A DNA stretch of 64,000 bases. Source: Sisyra terminalis (lineage: Eukaryota; Arthropoda; Insecta; Neuroptera; Sisyridae). The stretch is from assembly GCA_958496175.1 (NCBI GenBank), contig OY292274.1, forward strand, positions 47,936,630 to 48,000,629. Direction: 5' to 3'. Of this stretch, positions 36,206 through 49,300 are shown in pieces. The stretch's first letter is position 1; every line of letters starts with the position of its first letter. Position numbers and translations under genes: made by a program. The notes beneath the pieces are model-generated. The model searched no databases and had not been told where the DNA came from. It saw only the letters and a list, made by a program, of their open reading frames with translations.

Positions 36206-39200
36206 CTAATGTTCTTAACATTTCACAAAACGTTTCAATATTAAAGGCTTGCGGTAGCACTGAAGTGGTTGGTTTGAAAGTTGAGATCATCGTACAAAGC
36301 ATGTGACATTAATAATTAGTTTACTGCTATTAATAGCATTATTTCACCATTTCTATTCAACCTTTAAAGAACATAGATCGACATGATTTTTGGGTTTGAC
36401 TTTTATGAATGTGAAATTTTGGTTTCTCCTACGTTACTAAGAAACGAAAAACGAAAAAAAAATCATCAAAGTTTTTTTTTTTTTTAGAAACTGGAGAAAT
36501 TTTTTGAACTTTTATGAGAAATTACATTTTTCTTAAGAGTATATCATAAACTATAATAGAAACATTTTTGCTGAATATTTCAGTATTTATATTTGAAGAA
36601 TAATAATGGTTAATAGCAAAAGTAAAATAATAAAACACGTGTGCGGATCACATATGGAAGAAATGAAACCTACAAAAATGTGAGCTTCAAGATAATGTCA
36701 CGAATGGAAAATTTCAGGTCAGGATAAGTGTAAGGTTCAGTTATGATAATATTGATACCTAGTTTAAAACATGAAGTATAGTATAGACTATAAAGGACTC
36801 ACATTTAATTTTTTTTACCTTGAATTTGATTCGGAAATTATATCTCTCTGTCATTTATATATGAATATATAGATCATGCATATGGCGTCGAATAAAAATA
36901 AAAAAAAAATTAATTTGGTGTACAAAGCGCCATCTACGTAGGCGTTGTTCTTACGATAACGAAAAACAACACTTGCCAATTGAGTGCCGATGAGCGCCAG
37001 TCTACGCAAATAAGCGCTTGAAATAAGCTCTTGCAATTTACTTACTTCGATTGCTTTAATTTCCCACACCAGAATAAAGAGACATATGTATAAGCATCTC
37101 TTCTAACGTTTTCAGCACGGTTTTTTGTTTACTGTACAGTACGATATCATTTATTAACAGATTAAGGGAAATTGTGGAAACACTGTCAATACTGTTTTCT
37201 ATCTTATTCTCTTGCACATTAAATCCTATTGATTTATGTATTTGGCTTTTTTTGCTCTCGCTTTTTCGTTTTATCACATTTCAAACCACAACGATGGTAA
37301 AGAAGTTTTCACTTTAAAAACAAATATGTTTAGTGATTTTCTTATGCTTATATGGATTTTCTAATATTAAATACCAAATGTAATCTCCCATTATATCTCC
37401 GTTGTACTACCTTTGATAATGTCGTTCAAAGTTCATTACATCTTAGCAAAAACACATTCCTTTCCCCTCTGAATAGACACCCATGTTATATTTAAATTAG
37501 TTCAGGTGAGTATGTAGCATATGAGACTTTTTATAGTCCATAATTTTAAAGCTTTCACGTATAGTTTAAATAAATTCTTAATATTTGTTAGCTTTGTTAG
37601 CTTTGTGGTGGTCTCCGAAAAAAAACATTTCTATAGACTTAAGACTTATCTATAGATGTTTATTTTCTCAAGCAAAAAATTAATCTCACTTGAGTGTTTC
37701 GATCACTTGAGTGATTCTTGGTATTAAATTTGGTACAATGTTTTATTTTCGGTATACTTGTTACATTACTTTACTTTAAGAAACTTGGTAACATTACTTT
37801 ATAGGTTGACGATCGGCTCAATAATGATTAAATAATTTATTTTTTGTTCTATTTTTCAAAATTGTCAACAATAAAAACAATTTTGCCACTTTCATTGTTT
37901 TCACTGTTAAACTCACCGTCATCGCTTCAAATCAAAAATCTGAACTTCATGGCCCCCTTGTTCCCTGAACCAAGTTTCTTAACATTTTCCCCTCGTTGAG
38001 AGGATATTCCGAACAACAAATATGATACATGAAAGGTATATGCAAAAATGGTATTAAAAACATTATTTTACAGAAATTTTATTTAGTGAAAACATGTACA
38101 TAAATATATTTTTATAGTTTAAATAGGCAAAGTGAGATACTCCTTTTTTATCTTGTTTCAGAAATCATAGATAAAAATACGAGTAGACCATAATTAGCTT
38201 CGCAAAACAGCAAATTTGTGCCAAAGAATTTTTTTTGAATTTTACTTTAATGCATTTATCGCAAATAAAATATAAGTAATTAAAGTCCTGTTTATATTTT
38301 TAATGCAAGTTTCTGACTTAGTAATACATAGAACGGTTCTTACTGCTGAAATAGACAAGTAAGCCCTCACTATTATGTCCTTCACAAGTAATAAGTAATT
38401 TGACACCGAATTGATCAAAATACTATCCACTGCTCAAGAAATAAAGCAATTAAAATTTTCAAAATTTACTAATCGACGTTGTAAAATCAAAAGCAAACTT
38501 TGAAAGCTAAAAATAGATATTTTGGTATTCTTCGATGTGTAGTATCAGAATCCAAGCCATCCAAGCATTGCAATAAAAACTTAGAAAAAACAGTTTTTTG
38601 TTGAGCTGTGCAATATGCGGGTAAAAAATTTTTATAATCACGTTTACAAAAAATGAAAACTTCAAAAAAAAAGCCAAGCAACTAAAACACTACAAAATAT
38701 ACTGTAAAGTTTCCCAATTTCGAATCATTTCCAACGCTTGCCCTAGACCACATTCCACGCTTTAAACTAAATATCATTTCCATAATTTTATTTTAAAATA
38801 AATGCAGAGAAAAAATATCAACCGAATTTCATTAAAATTTTATAATCCTATTTTAATATTAGCCCCCACCGTATAGTGTAGTTTTGAAATTACTGGAAAT
38901 TAAATCACCTACCTAGTAATGCGTAGGATTAAAATGAGAATTTCTATTGAATTAAAAGCATCTCGAGTTTCATCCCCCATCCATTTCTCACACATGCATG
39001 GTTATTGAATATTGAGCTTCAATTATTGTTGGATTTTACCACTAAATAAATTAAATCATATTATTATGTGATTCTATTAAATGTGTAAGTGAATAATCAC
39101 TAAAATAAAGCGCTTAATATGCAATGAGATGAATTAGTTATGAAATCTGTGGAATTTATTTTGAAAAATAATTAAATATACATTTTTGAATAAATTATCT

Positions 39201-40165
39201 GAATAATTTAAATAAATATAACGAAACTAATAACAAAATAAAAATAAAATGTTCAAATAAAGTTCAAAAATGATGTATTTTAATTATTATTGGATACATT
39301 ACCGTACAGTGATCACAACGAAAAATTAATTTGAAATTTAAAGTTTAAAATTTTATGAATAAATGTACGATTTTCAACCTTTTTTGTTAGATTTAATACG
39401 AGATAAAGCAACTAGTTGTGTTAAACTTAAAAATTTTATCTAGGATCTTATCTACCAAGTCGAAGGTCAGTTTTTCTAGGTTTGATTTTTTTTGTACTTG
39501 AAAAATCCGAATTCCCAAAAAGGATTGGAATACCGTTCCTGTCAACCGATAATTAATCAATTATTATATTTGACTTAATTGTTATCGGGTATTTTCCTTC
39601 CATTGCAACTTAATGATTGTGTTGTTTCATTTTTAAACAAAACTAATTATATTTAATTTGTGATACTTTGAATTAATTTTATACGTTTCATTTTAATACT
39701 ATCTTCATTTTCTCGCTTCAAGCTGCAATTCAAACGTAAGTCTCTTTTTACACAATCAGACACAAATGCATCTATAAAGAGATAGTGAATACATAAAATC
39801 TGAAAAATCGATTAATAAATATGTATAAAGAAATAATGTTAAGCCATTTTTCGCAGGAGGTGTAAAATAATCTTTTTTAAACTGAAAATTTGTCAACATT
39901 TTCTTTTGAGAGAAAAAATTAGCGCCGAAATCGTCTGCACATGTTTATTGTGTTTTTTATATATAGTTTTTAAAAAACTTTAATTAGGCATATTTTTTAT
40001 TAGATACGTATCTAACATACGTAGCTACTCAACATATAATTAAATTTCTGATTTTTTTTCTTAGAAAAATATGGCTTTCAACTATTAGAAATTATCACAT
40101 AGGATGAATAATTTAAAAAAAAGTAAAATGTGAATAATTATTCAGTTAATCAAACATATAGAATT
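36206..40165. other. Repeat-poor AT-rich DNA, no gene seen
   Basis: Could be an intron of the gene ending at 35948. A GC-richer patch at 36918-37045 (with gcgccatctacgtaggcg) stands out but does not resolve into an exon. Nothing else is supported. Confidence 0.4.
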
Positions 40166-40306
40166 CTACTGGTGGCCGAGTGGTCAAAATTGATGTGTTG
40201 GGTTCGATTCTCGTACTGAGCAAATTTTCGATATTTTCTCGATTACGATTTTTATTAACCCTAGAGTCACTAAAGACCATGGTAGTTATAAAGCGACGGT
40301 TAAAAA
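40166..40306 (+). repeat. tRNA-derived SINE, internally deleted copy
   Basis: CTACTGGTGGCCGAGTGGTC gives the clearest A-box of the family (TGGCCGAGTGG), followed after a deletion of about 25 bp by GGGTTCGATTCTCG (B-box GGTTCGATTC), then TCGATATTTTCTCGATTACG, AACCCTAGAGTCACTAAAGA and TTATAAAGCGACGGTTAAA. The best-preserved pol III promoter boxes of all copies here. Confidence 0.85.
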
Positions 40307-41804
40307 ATAATTTAAAAATATATAAATTTAAAAGATGAAAAGGTTTTTTTTTAAAAAAAGAACCACCAATTTTGTTATTAAACATAACGATAAATTAAAA
40401 ATTATATAATAAATCCTTACTTTCAATATGTTATTTAAATGTTATTATTTAAAAAATAGAAAAAAATGTCACAAAAAATCATTAAAATTAGAGAAAAATA
40501 CCATATAGGATTTTCAACGACGGATTTTGGACAAAACCAGTGAACTATTTATAGTGTTTGAATGCTTTTATACTATTGTTTGTTTGAGTTTGGCAGCTTT
40601 TAAATAAATGAAGCTTTTAATATGTCCAATTTAAATAGCTGAATTATCAGTAAATAACGAATCATTTTCAATTTGTTACATTAACTATTGCATGACCTTA
40701 GAACAATTGTAAATTTAATTTATAATTTCAACATGAAAATAGCCTATGACTTTCCAACATTCAATTGTCATTATAAGTTAATTGCCACTTATTTTTTATT
40801 TCTTTGTTAAAATAAAATGAATAGATAGATCCAAAATAGCCTGGTAAGCGAATGTGAATTTTGATTATTCAAAATTGGTTCAAAAAATCGTTCGCCTAAA
40901 GTGTTAACCTGTTAAGTCCACTTTAACAGTTTGAAAGGAGTAGGAAAAAAATGAATGTAAGTAACATATGATAGTACAGATCGCAGGTTTTCGTTTCATG
41001 TTATATTTTGAAATTTCTTTATTTTTTATTTTCAGTTTGTCATTTGATAGAATTTTGTATTTCCTTCCTAATGAACCAAACATTAAAAATGAACTTAGTA
41101 GGTTAACAATTTAGACCTACGATATGATCTTTATAATCTGGATCATTTTTATCATAATTAATTCTTACCAGTTATCAAAATTTTGCATCCGTATAAGCGA
41201 GCTTCAATTAGCCGTTATCGAGGAATAACACAAAACATGCAAAGGAAGTAGGAACAATAGTTTACAAGCTTACTTCGAGCTTTTACGGAGTATTAACGCA
41301 TAGGGTATAAAATGCGTTACTATTAAAAGCTTAATTCTAAATTTCTTAAAATCTTATTTGTAAGTATAACGAGTTATTAGAGGACGCAAAACTATACTAT
41401 CTTTTGAATTAAAATCAACTAGACATATTCAAAATAAATCATTGAAATTAGTTCGATGACTTGAAAAGTTGGGTATCAAAACGAATATCGAGAAAAGCGA
41501 TTTTCATATATTTAAATAAAATAATGGCCGTCGCTAATTTTGTATCACAATATTTAAACATTTTTCCCTGCAAATAATTTTTATTTAAACAGTTCAGTAA
41601 ATAAATATTTAAATGATCAATTCATATTACAACTTAAAACAATTGTTGATTTTTATCTCAATTAAAACCATATTTGATCAAAATACAAGCAAACGTTTTA
41701 ATGATTGCATCAATTAAATACAAAATTCACTAAAATCAACAATCACCTAATCTAAAAAATTGTAAAGAAGTTCTATGGACATTTTTAATTATATTTAACA
41801 TTAA
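40307..41804. other. AT-rich non-coding DNA
   Basis: I see no gene or recognisable element. Slightly more mixed composition around 41.2-41.4 kb does not produce an exon. Confidence 0.5.
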
Positions 41805-41819
41805 ATTTATGCTTTTAGA

Positions 41820-42020
41820 TGATAAAATTCAGATCTCAGCTTTTATTAAATAAGAAGACAATTCAGTATTTTTTTTTTGTTATGTTTTTTTTTATTGAAT
41901 TTAATTTGAAACTAATATATTTTTTGTGATTCAAGAAGCCTGATGAAGTTACGATACGCAACGTTATTAAAAAACATTAAATAAAAAAAACCGATCTTAA
42001 ACAACCTGAATTGTCTATTT
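41820..42020 (+). mobile_element. Fold-back/retrozyme-like element, copy 1, with 15-bp target duplication
   Basis: A 201-bp element flanked by an exact 15-bp repeat, atttatgcttttaga, at 41805-41819 and 42021-42035. It starts tgataaaattcagatctcag, has inverted ends (taagaagacaattcag near the left, ctgaattgtct near the right) and a right segment aaaaaaccgatctta. Inside, CTGATGA (41940-41946) precedes a near-palindromic GTTAC/GCAAC hairpin. The long duplication argues for target-primed insertion (retroposition) rather than a classical MITE. It has no protein-coding capacity. Confidence 0.7.
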
Positions 42021-42339
42021 ATTTATGCTTTTAGAAAAAATGTATTAATTTTTGATTTTTTGACAACATATTGAAAGAATGTAAAATCTCTCTTAAATAT
42101 TTTAAATAAATACTTTGTTTGTATCTAAATATACTAATTCTTTAATGCAATTAAGAAAAGGTAATTGACTGCAAGAACCATATTTATTAAAACAAAAACA
42201 TATGAAACCTATACAATTAATAGTTTTAATTTATTTTTTATGTTTTTGAAAGAAATTAATAACTTTGAAGTCGTATATTTTTTAAGGAATTAAATAGATT
42301 GGTAAGCAATAGGTAGGTAAATATTTTTATTTGGGTTAT

Positions 42340-42485
42340 TTAATAACTCTTTATAATTAGTAAGTTTTAAGTGGTTCAGGGATCAAAAATAATCTGTAAA
42401 TTGAAAAGTAGTTAATGACATTCAGTTTACTAGTCGTAAGATTCGAACCTAGCATTTATCATTTTCGGAACAGCCAATTAAAGAC
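42340..42485 (-). repeat. Diverged tRNA-derived SINE copy
   Basis: On the minus strand it keeps GATTCGAATCTTACGAC-like text around the B-box (read as AGGTTCGAATCTTACG), a TTGATCCCTGAACCACTTAA block and a TAATTATAAAGAGTTATTAA tail. It is more diverged than the other copies. Confidence 0.5.
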
Positions 42486-42644
42486 GTGAAAATATTTTGA
42501 TGTTTAATGTTTTCTGTCTTTTTGAGCTTTTGCTCAAATAGGTGTAAAAAGTCGTTATAAATAAAAATATATTCTAGCTTAGGTACTGATGGACGAGTGA
42601 ATCAAGTAGTTACTCCGAAACTAGTTTTCTCTTAATTAAGTTGG

Positions 42645-42796
42645 GATTTCCAGGATGAGGTCAATTAAACTTCAAAAAACTAGTATGTGCTGGATTATAA
42701 TCTCGTGACTAGCAAATTTTAAAATATTTCCTGTTTCAGTATTTTATGTTTTCTTGAATAACAGAAGACCGTATTAGTTATGAAACGAAGGTAGGT
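42645..42796 (+). repeat. Possible very diverged SINE copy
   Basis: The order of GATGAGGTCAATTAA, GTATGTGCTGGATTATAATC, CTCGTGACTAGCAAATTTT, AGAAGACCGTATTAGTTATG and AAACGAAGGTA parallels the SINE body at 40166, but identity is low. Listed only because the blocks are in the right order. Confidence 0.35.
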
Positions 42797-43711
42797 ATCA
42801 AGAATGAAAATAAATATCATTGTTTTTTCCATTTTTATAGTATCCTTTTTTCAGATTTTTCTAAACAAAAAACCAACGTTTATTAACAAATCTACAAAAA
42901 ATATATTTTTTTTAAAGTAGTTCATTGCAAAGATTTTAGAATTGCAAGAATTTTTCAGCTCACGTCTCTTTTAGGAATGTCAATGTTGTATTCTCTACTT
43001 TGTTTTTAGTTTTATTCACGGATAAATCGAGTCATAATGAAAATTTTACAACAATTTTCAAATTTTGAAACTTATTGGATATTAGAAATTCATTAGCAAA
43101 AACATCGCGTATCAAATTAAAAACAAAGTTGAAAATGCTACACGTTGCCAGATATTGACTGATGTATTGCTTATATAGTGTAAATACTTGTATAATGCTG
43201 GTGATATTTTGTATAACTTTCGTTGATTAATAAAAACAGAGTTATAATATTAATCAAGTTATAAAAAAAGAGAAGTATACAACCAATATTTATTTTATTT
43301 ATAAATTAATTTAAAAATTAGATATCCGGTAATGAATAAGATCTGATGAATTTTTTTAGATTCAAATTCGATAATTTTCAGTTCTTCAGCTAGTACCAAC
43401 AAGGAATGATAAAATATTTATCCAAAAAGATGTTAATATATGACATGGTACCAAATCTATGCCCGACAAGGTAAGAGCTGTCAAATTCCTAATCAATTTT
43501 GGTCGAGCAACCACATACTTAAGTGCCAAAGGGCTGTCAACAGAGAAAATTCTATTCGGTAACACGGTTATGCAAGAATCCTCTGCAGAAGAAAAGCTCT
43601 GAAAACAAATTAATAAGTAAAGGGCGGGTGATATTGCTTTATCAACCATAATCGTCCGAAGTTGTTTAATTGAATTTCTGTTTATTACAATCCCTTCAAT
43701 ATTAAATAAAT

Positions 43712-44062
43712 AGATGATAAAATTCAGATCTCAACTTTTATTTTTGTAAATAAGAAGACAATTCAGGTTTTTTAAGATCGGTTTTTTTAATTTAATATTT
43801 TTATTATTCAATTAGCTACGTTTCGTTACGTGTTGTAACTTCATCAGGCTTCTTGATTCACAAAAATAAAATATTTTCAATTTAAATCCAATAAATAAAC
43901 AAAAATTTTGTATTTATTTATTGAAATTAAATTGAAAATATTTTATTTTTGTGAATCAAGAAGCCTGATGAAGTTACGATAAGTAACGAAATGTAGCTAA
44001 TTGAATAATAAAAATATTAAATAAAAAAACCGATCTTAAAAAACCAGAAATGTCTTTTTATT
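43712..44062. mobile_element. Fold-back element, copy 2: long near-perfect hairpin
   Basis: Related to copy 1 (same left start gataaaattcagatctcaac and same ends), but here the right segment occurs as two inverted arms of about 140 bp (about 43751-43895 and 43915-44058) around a centre near 43905. An 11-bp repeat attaaataaat flanks it at 43701-43711 and 44063-44073. Each arm carries CTGATGA, a GTTAC...GTAAC hairpin and GAAA (right arm 43965-43991; left arm on the minus strand, 43847-43821), an order resembling a hammerhead-ribozyme core, though with one extra A after CTGATGA. The RNA of either strand would fold into one long hairpin. Confidence 0.7.
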
Positions 44063-44073
44063 ATTAAATAAAT

Positions 44074-45780
44074 GGTATAAAAATTGAAAACTTAAGTTAC
44101 TTTCAAAATGTAATTTTTTGATATTGTCATTAGTAATCAATTGATTTTTACTAACTTTGCGTGAAAAATACTTTAGATCAAAAAGTATTATAATCAATTT
44201 ATTATATCATTGATGTAAAATCAATATTTGTTTTAAATTTTTTGTTTTAATTTTATATTTAAAAAACGACATTATTTTCAAGTCCTCCTAGTACTTGTTT
44301 GACTCTTTGTAGTTTAATTTTTCCTTTCAAGAACAATATTGTTATGATATAAACTTTGAATAGGGGCCCATACTAATAAGTAAGGAAGAGTTGTTGTTAA
44401 CTCTTTAGGGTTTAAAAATTATTAATGTCGCTTGTAAAAGAATTAGACAAAATATAGAAATACCGAAGTTGCCAATATATCTTGTAGTAGAGTAATTTTA
44501 AGGATGAATAGGATATACAATCGGAGACAAAAGAACATAAAAATAGAAATTCGTGAATAATTACGACGTATATCATACCATAAGCTTAATAAATAAGTCG
44601 ATATTTAAAAAAAATTATATATAGTTTAAGAGAAAATCGGAAATTTCAACAAAAGTTTTAAACAAAATAAGAAAAAACAAAAACTTTTATACGACGTAGT
44701 GAATCGCTTTAAAATGTTCACATGTACTTAAGTGTTAAATAAGGAACATTATACTAAATTTTCAGTTATTTGTCATCTTTTTGACATACCTCCATAACAT
44801 CCTTAATAAAATAAAAGTTACAAGTCGTTTTTTGAAGCATCAAAATCTGGCAATGTTATTTATTTAATCTTAATAGATAATTCATTTAGTGCTATTGTAC
44901 TTGTACAAATCAGTCTTATAGCAATGTTCAACTAATAATTATCAATTATCACATACACATCTTCAGCTTTGCCCTCATTATAATTTATAATTGTTCCAAA
45001 CTAATAACACAATCAAATCAAATGATTATCTTCTAAATTAATATTAGATGCCAGCTTTATATAATTCGGGCACCCCCACGAATATTTTCTATATTCCTGA
45101 TACAATTATATCTGGTAGCGTTATAGTTCTATTATACTTTTTTTTTTAAATTAAATAACTTTTTTTACCAAAATAGCAAACTTAAAAACCAAATAGAAAG
45201 CGAAACATTAGCAGATTTTAAGACTTCTAAAAACTACTTGCAAATAATAAAATATTTATATTACAAAAATATAGAGCTGTAAAATAAAAATGAAGAACAA
45301 TTATTTTCTTAAATCTTAAAAAAGTATGTTTTACAACCAAGAAATTATAATTCCGGAAACGAAATTTCTCTACCTGTTGACTAGTTTATCGAATAGTTTT
45401 TGACTTTCTTGGCATCTATGACTCCACTGATCGTTTCTTAAGTAACGTTAAAATTATTGAGTTCTTTAAATCTAAACTTTAGAAACTTTTAAATTTTGTA
45501 AAAGTTATTTTAACTTTCGAAAACTTTTTCTTTGAACTTCTAAAATCTTTCAATTTTTAATCATTTATATCAAAATAAGAAATTTCAATTAAATTCTTCT
45601 TATTCCACGATAGTTGCTTAAATACTTGTAAATTCCAACTTGGAAACCAGAAACCTCAAAATTATGAATAAGAAAAAAGCTTTTCTTTTGGAATATACTA
45701 AGAAATTTTTTAGAGATTTTTTTTTGTTGATATTTCCCTCTTCCAGGCGCTCCAATGAAAATGTTATGAAATAATCAATC
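44074..45780. other. AT-rich non-coding DNA
   Basis: No gene or recognised element. It leads into the promoter-like region of the + strand gene. Confidence 0.5.
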
Positions 45781-46325
45781 CGGGAAATTGTAGGCAGGCG
45801 TCGTCGAACGAGACACCCTCTTCAGCTATTGCACGGGCGCAACAAAGCGCGAGTCATTTATTTAAATATAAGCTCGTATAAGCAACCCTCAGTACGTCAA
45901 CGTTCCTCTCTTCGCGAGCATTTCGAAACTTTGTCCGCTTTTCATTCATCTTTCATTAAAATAAAACACTCTTTCGAAAAATAAAAAAAAAATAAAATAA
46001 AAATTTCGAGTTTTACTTCTATCTATTGCCAGACTAGAGCAAATCGTTGGCCAATTGTTCGATTTCTATTTTTAAAACTTTAACATTTCGATTCGCGCGC
46101 GTCGCTCAAAAACTTTTCGGTCAAGTTTCCTGACTTGGAAAATTCCACAGAAGCTGTGCTCGTAGACGTTTGATTGCAGTTAGAAAATGTTTTTCAAAAT
46201 TATCTAAAACGAGTGCAACAATTGGACAAAATCAATTGTTCAGACAAGTGAAATAACAAGTTACACTTTTGGCGCGAAATATAAATTTTTCAAAATTTTC
46301 GTTGACTCAAATCTGCAGTATCACA
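45781..46325 (+). promoter_or_regulatory. Promoter and 5' UTR of the + strand gene starting at 46326
   Basis: GC rises sharply from 45781 (gcaggcgtcgtcgaacgaga, gggcgcaacaaagcgcgag). TTTAAATATAAG at 45861-45872 lies about 25-30 bp ahead of an arthropod-type initiator TCAGT (45889-45893), so transcription probably starts near 45891, giving a 5' UTR of about 435 nt. An upstream ATG near 46186 opens a six-codon reading frame, which could dampen translation. The main start has a good context, CACAATGAC. Confidence 0.55.
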
Positions 46326-49300
46326 ATGACGGAAGATTCGGCAAATGAAGGAACAAGGTTTGTGAAATTTTTCAATGGTTTTCCAGCAAATTTTTTTCAA
46401 TGACGTCAATATTGCCAAATTGACGTAATTTCTCTCTTGACATTGATACAATCGATTGGTTTTTTATGTTTTTTGTTCTGAAAAATTGAACAACAGTTTA
46501 AAATTAATTTGCATATTTTTGTGTGTGTATATTTTTCGTTGGTTCGACGTTAAAAATACGCGCGATTATTTGATTTTGTGAAAACTCAAACGAACTTGTT
46601 ATTCTCAAGATTTCACTAGTTTGTCAAGGATTTCAACTTAAGGATGCTTGAAAAGATATTTTCGGAATTTGCGTGAATTTGCAAGACATAAATTTGACAT
46701 GGTTTTTTTGTTAACTTACCAACAAAAAAAAAAACGGGGAACAAAGCTCAAATTGATTGGTCATGTTTGAGCATCGTTATTTATGTTCTGCTGGAAAAGT
46801 CAAATAAAACTTGACAAAAAGCTAAAGAGAACCACCGCAAAAGTTTGCATTTGAGATTTTTGAAGTCGTCGATTGTAAATACAGAGCACAACCAGAAAAA
46901 GTAGAGCTTTTTGAAAGCTTTTTAAAATTATTTGACTTATATATTCAAAGTGGAAAATTTTGTTTATTTCAAGTTTCCCCAATACAAAATCCAGTCGGAA
47001 AAATGAGATGGTTCTTAAGGGACCTTCTCACATGAAAACATACAAAAGGGACGTTAATGAGAACACTTTTTATTTGTAATTTAAATAAACTAATGCGCGT
47101 TATTCGTGAATCATTCCCAAAATTTTTTTTTGTGTTTTGAATGTGTAAATAAATTAAACGTGGATGTGTTAAAATTTTAATAACAAAAACAAAAAGGAAA
47201 ACAAGCTTAAAAAAATGAGTTTTGCTATTTTTTTATATTTTACGTAAAATACATGTATGTAGTTTAAAATTAGAGTCTTTTTTTTTCTCAAATTTTTTTT
47301 TAATGAGACGTTAATTGGGTGCCTAGAGCCATTGAATATTTAATTGTTTTGAGCTTTTCACCATTAAAAAGTAAATTTTAAAAAAATATAAAATAAAAAT
47401 TATCTACATTATTAAAGACCAAATTTTACCCAGTACAAACAAGCTTTTTTGTGAAGTCCAAAATAAAAGCTTCAGACCCCAAAAATGTATCCAATTATAA
47501 ATAAACTTATTTTCTAGTCCTCCTTACATTAATTATTCCAATGTGTTTCCATTTACGTTACAATAACAAAAACTATTCTTCAAACACTATTTTGGAAAAA
47601 TATTAATAAGAAATATAAAACGGTTCAATACTTCAAACGTTAAACACATGAAGAACTCGTGAAACATAAAGAGAACATCATCAATCACTTATTTACCAAA
47701 TTTAAAACCATTGAAAGGGAAAGTTCAAATGAAAAAGCACAAAAAGTATTGCATAAAGACATATTAAACTTTGCAAAAATAAATCACACAAAGTTCAAAA
47801 CAAAATAAAGAAGTTACACGTATTGTTAAAAGTTCATCAATCATATGATTGAAATTACATCTTGAAAGGCGACATTTAGAATTTTGTTTGTAATTTAATA
47901 AAAGGTTAAATAAATGTTTTTGCCAGAACTAAAAACGTGAAACTTTTTTAACAAGTTGGTTTTATCGACAATAAGTGCTTTATTTAAAAATGTGTCTCCT
48001 AAATATAAGTCTTTAAATTCAGGAATTTCGTAGCATATGACTATTATTCTAATAGTTGATGTTCTGTTTTGTCCAATCATGGTCATTCTTCTTTAATGGT
48101 CATTCTTCCGTCAATTTCAAATTAAATTATTCTTTTGGTTCTTTTTGGTTGATTAATAACTAAGCAAAGCGAAATATGATTAACTTAAGAATAATTTAGA
48201 AAAAGATCCTAATAGCTTCAAGCTAAAACCACCTATGGTTTAATAAAATATGGATAGTTAAACATTTATTTCTTAGAAATTTTTTCTTAATTTTATTTGT
48301 ACTTTTCTGCTATTTTAAGGAAAAGAGCAAGATTGTTTAACTTTAGCTTAACTGAATTGATTACCTGTTCATAGTTAAATTTTTTAAGAAACTTTGACAC
48401 AGATTTGAAGAAAATTTGATTTTAGTAATGCAATACAGCCTTTGGAAATAAGCAATTTTTTAAACTCGTTAAGTTCATATCTACTGGTTATCTGGTCTTT
48501 CTACAAATTTGCACATACTTAACTAGTATTGTCCATATTTTCAAACTTCTAATTAAAAATTTCTACGAAAATCTTTTAATTAAATGTCACTGTTTTGTTA
48601 TAAAAGATTCGTAGTTGTATATTGAGTTTTATTATACTAATTGATAGGAATATACAAATACTTTTGTAATTTGTTTTTAAATTCAACAGGTAAAAAAAAA
48701 TATTTTTTATTATCAAATTTTATCTTGTTAAAAACACTTTATGATACGGAATCAAAAATATTTTTTATTTCATTTTATTTCATGCTTCATTTTTCACAAA
48801 ATGAATATAATATTTGCATATTATGTGAGTTTCAAGTTGAAATTGTACTTCAGATTGATAGAAAAAATAAGGTTTTTCTGCATTCAATTGCATTTTTCCT
48901 TTAAATCAAATTCTGCACTGAAAAGTGTAGCCTATTTTTCCAACAAATTCATTTAAATATGTAACATGTTTTGAATATTAGAAAAAAATTGAGATGCAAA
49001 TATTTAAACAACCTTTCGCAAAGGAGCTTATTAAAAAGCTCGTAACTTGTCGATAATGAACAAGATTGTGAACATTTACTTTTTCAAGCGAATATTTGGA
49101 TGCTTGGAGGAACATTGCGAAGGGGTGAAAGCTTGAATCTCTAAAAATATCAATTAGGCCAAGTTCGAACAGATTTTCAACGGAAATTTAAACAGATTCC
49201 ATGTTCCTGTTCCAATTTTACTTGACAGAAATTTTTCATGAATTGTACTATGTATAAAGAAATTACCAATTTACAATATTTCACCGACAATGAACTGATT

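Noticed and set aside
37056..37277. Minus-strand frame with NLLINDIVLYSKQKTVLKTL, faintly like a reverse-transcriptase palm box
   Set aside because: The catalytic Asp pair is not present and no other reverse-transcriptase motif is nearby, so the resemblance is too weak to call.
40166..40220. Possible tRNA gene (A-box TGGCCGAGTGGTC and B-box GGTTCGATTC)
   Set aside because: No acceptor stem or anticodon arm can be folded, and the same head with the same body recurs across the window, so it is a SINE.
43386..43649. 87-codon minus-strand frame, and a plus-strand frame through the same DNA (VRAVKFLINFGRATTYLSAK)
   Set aside because: Open on both strands, interrupted on extension, and not similar to a family I recognise; possibly a decayed transposon but not supportable.
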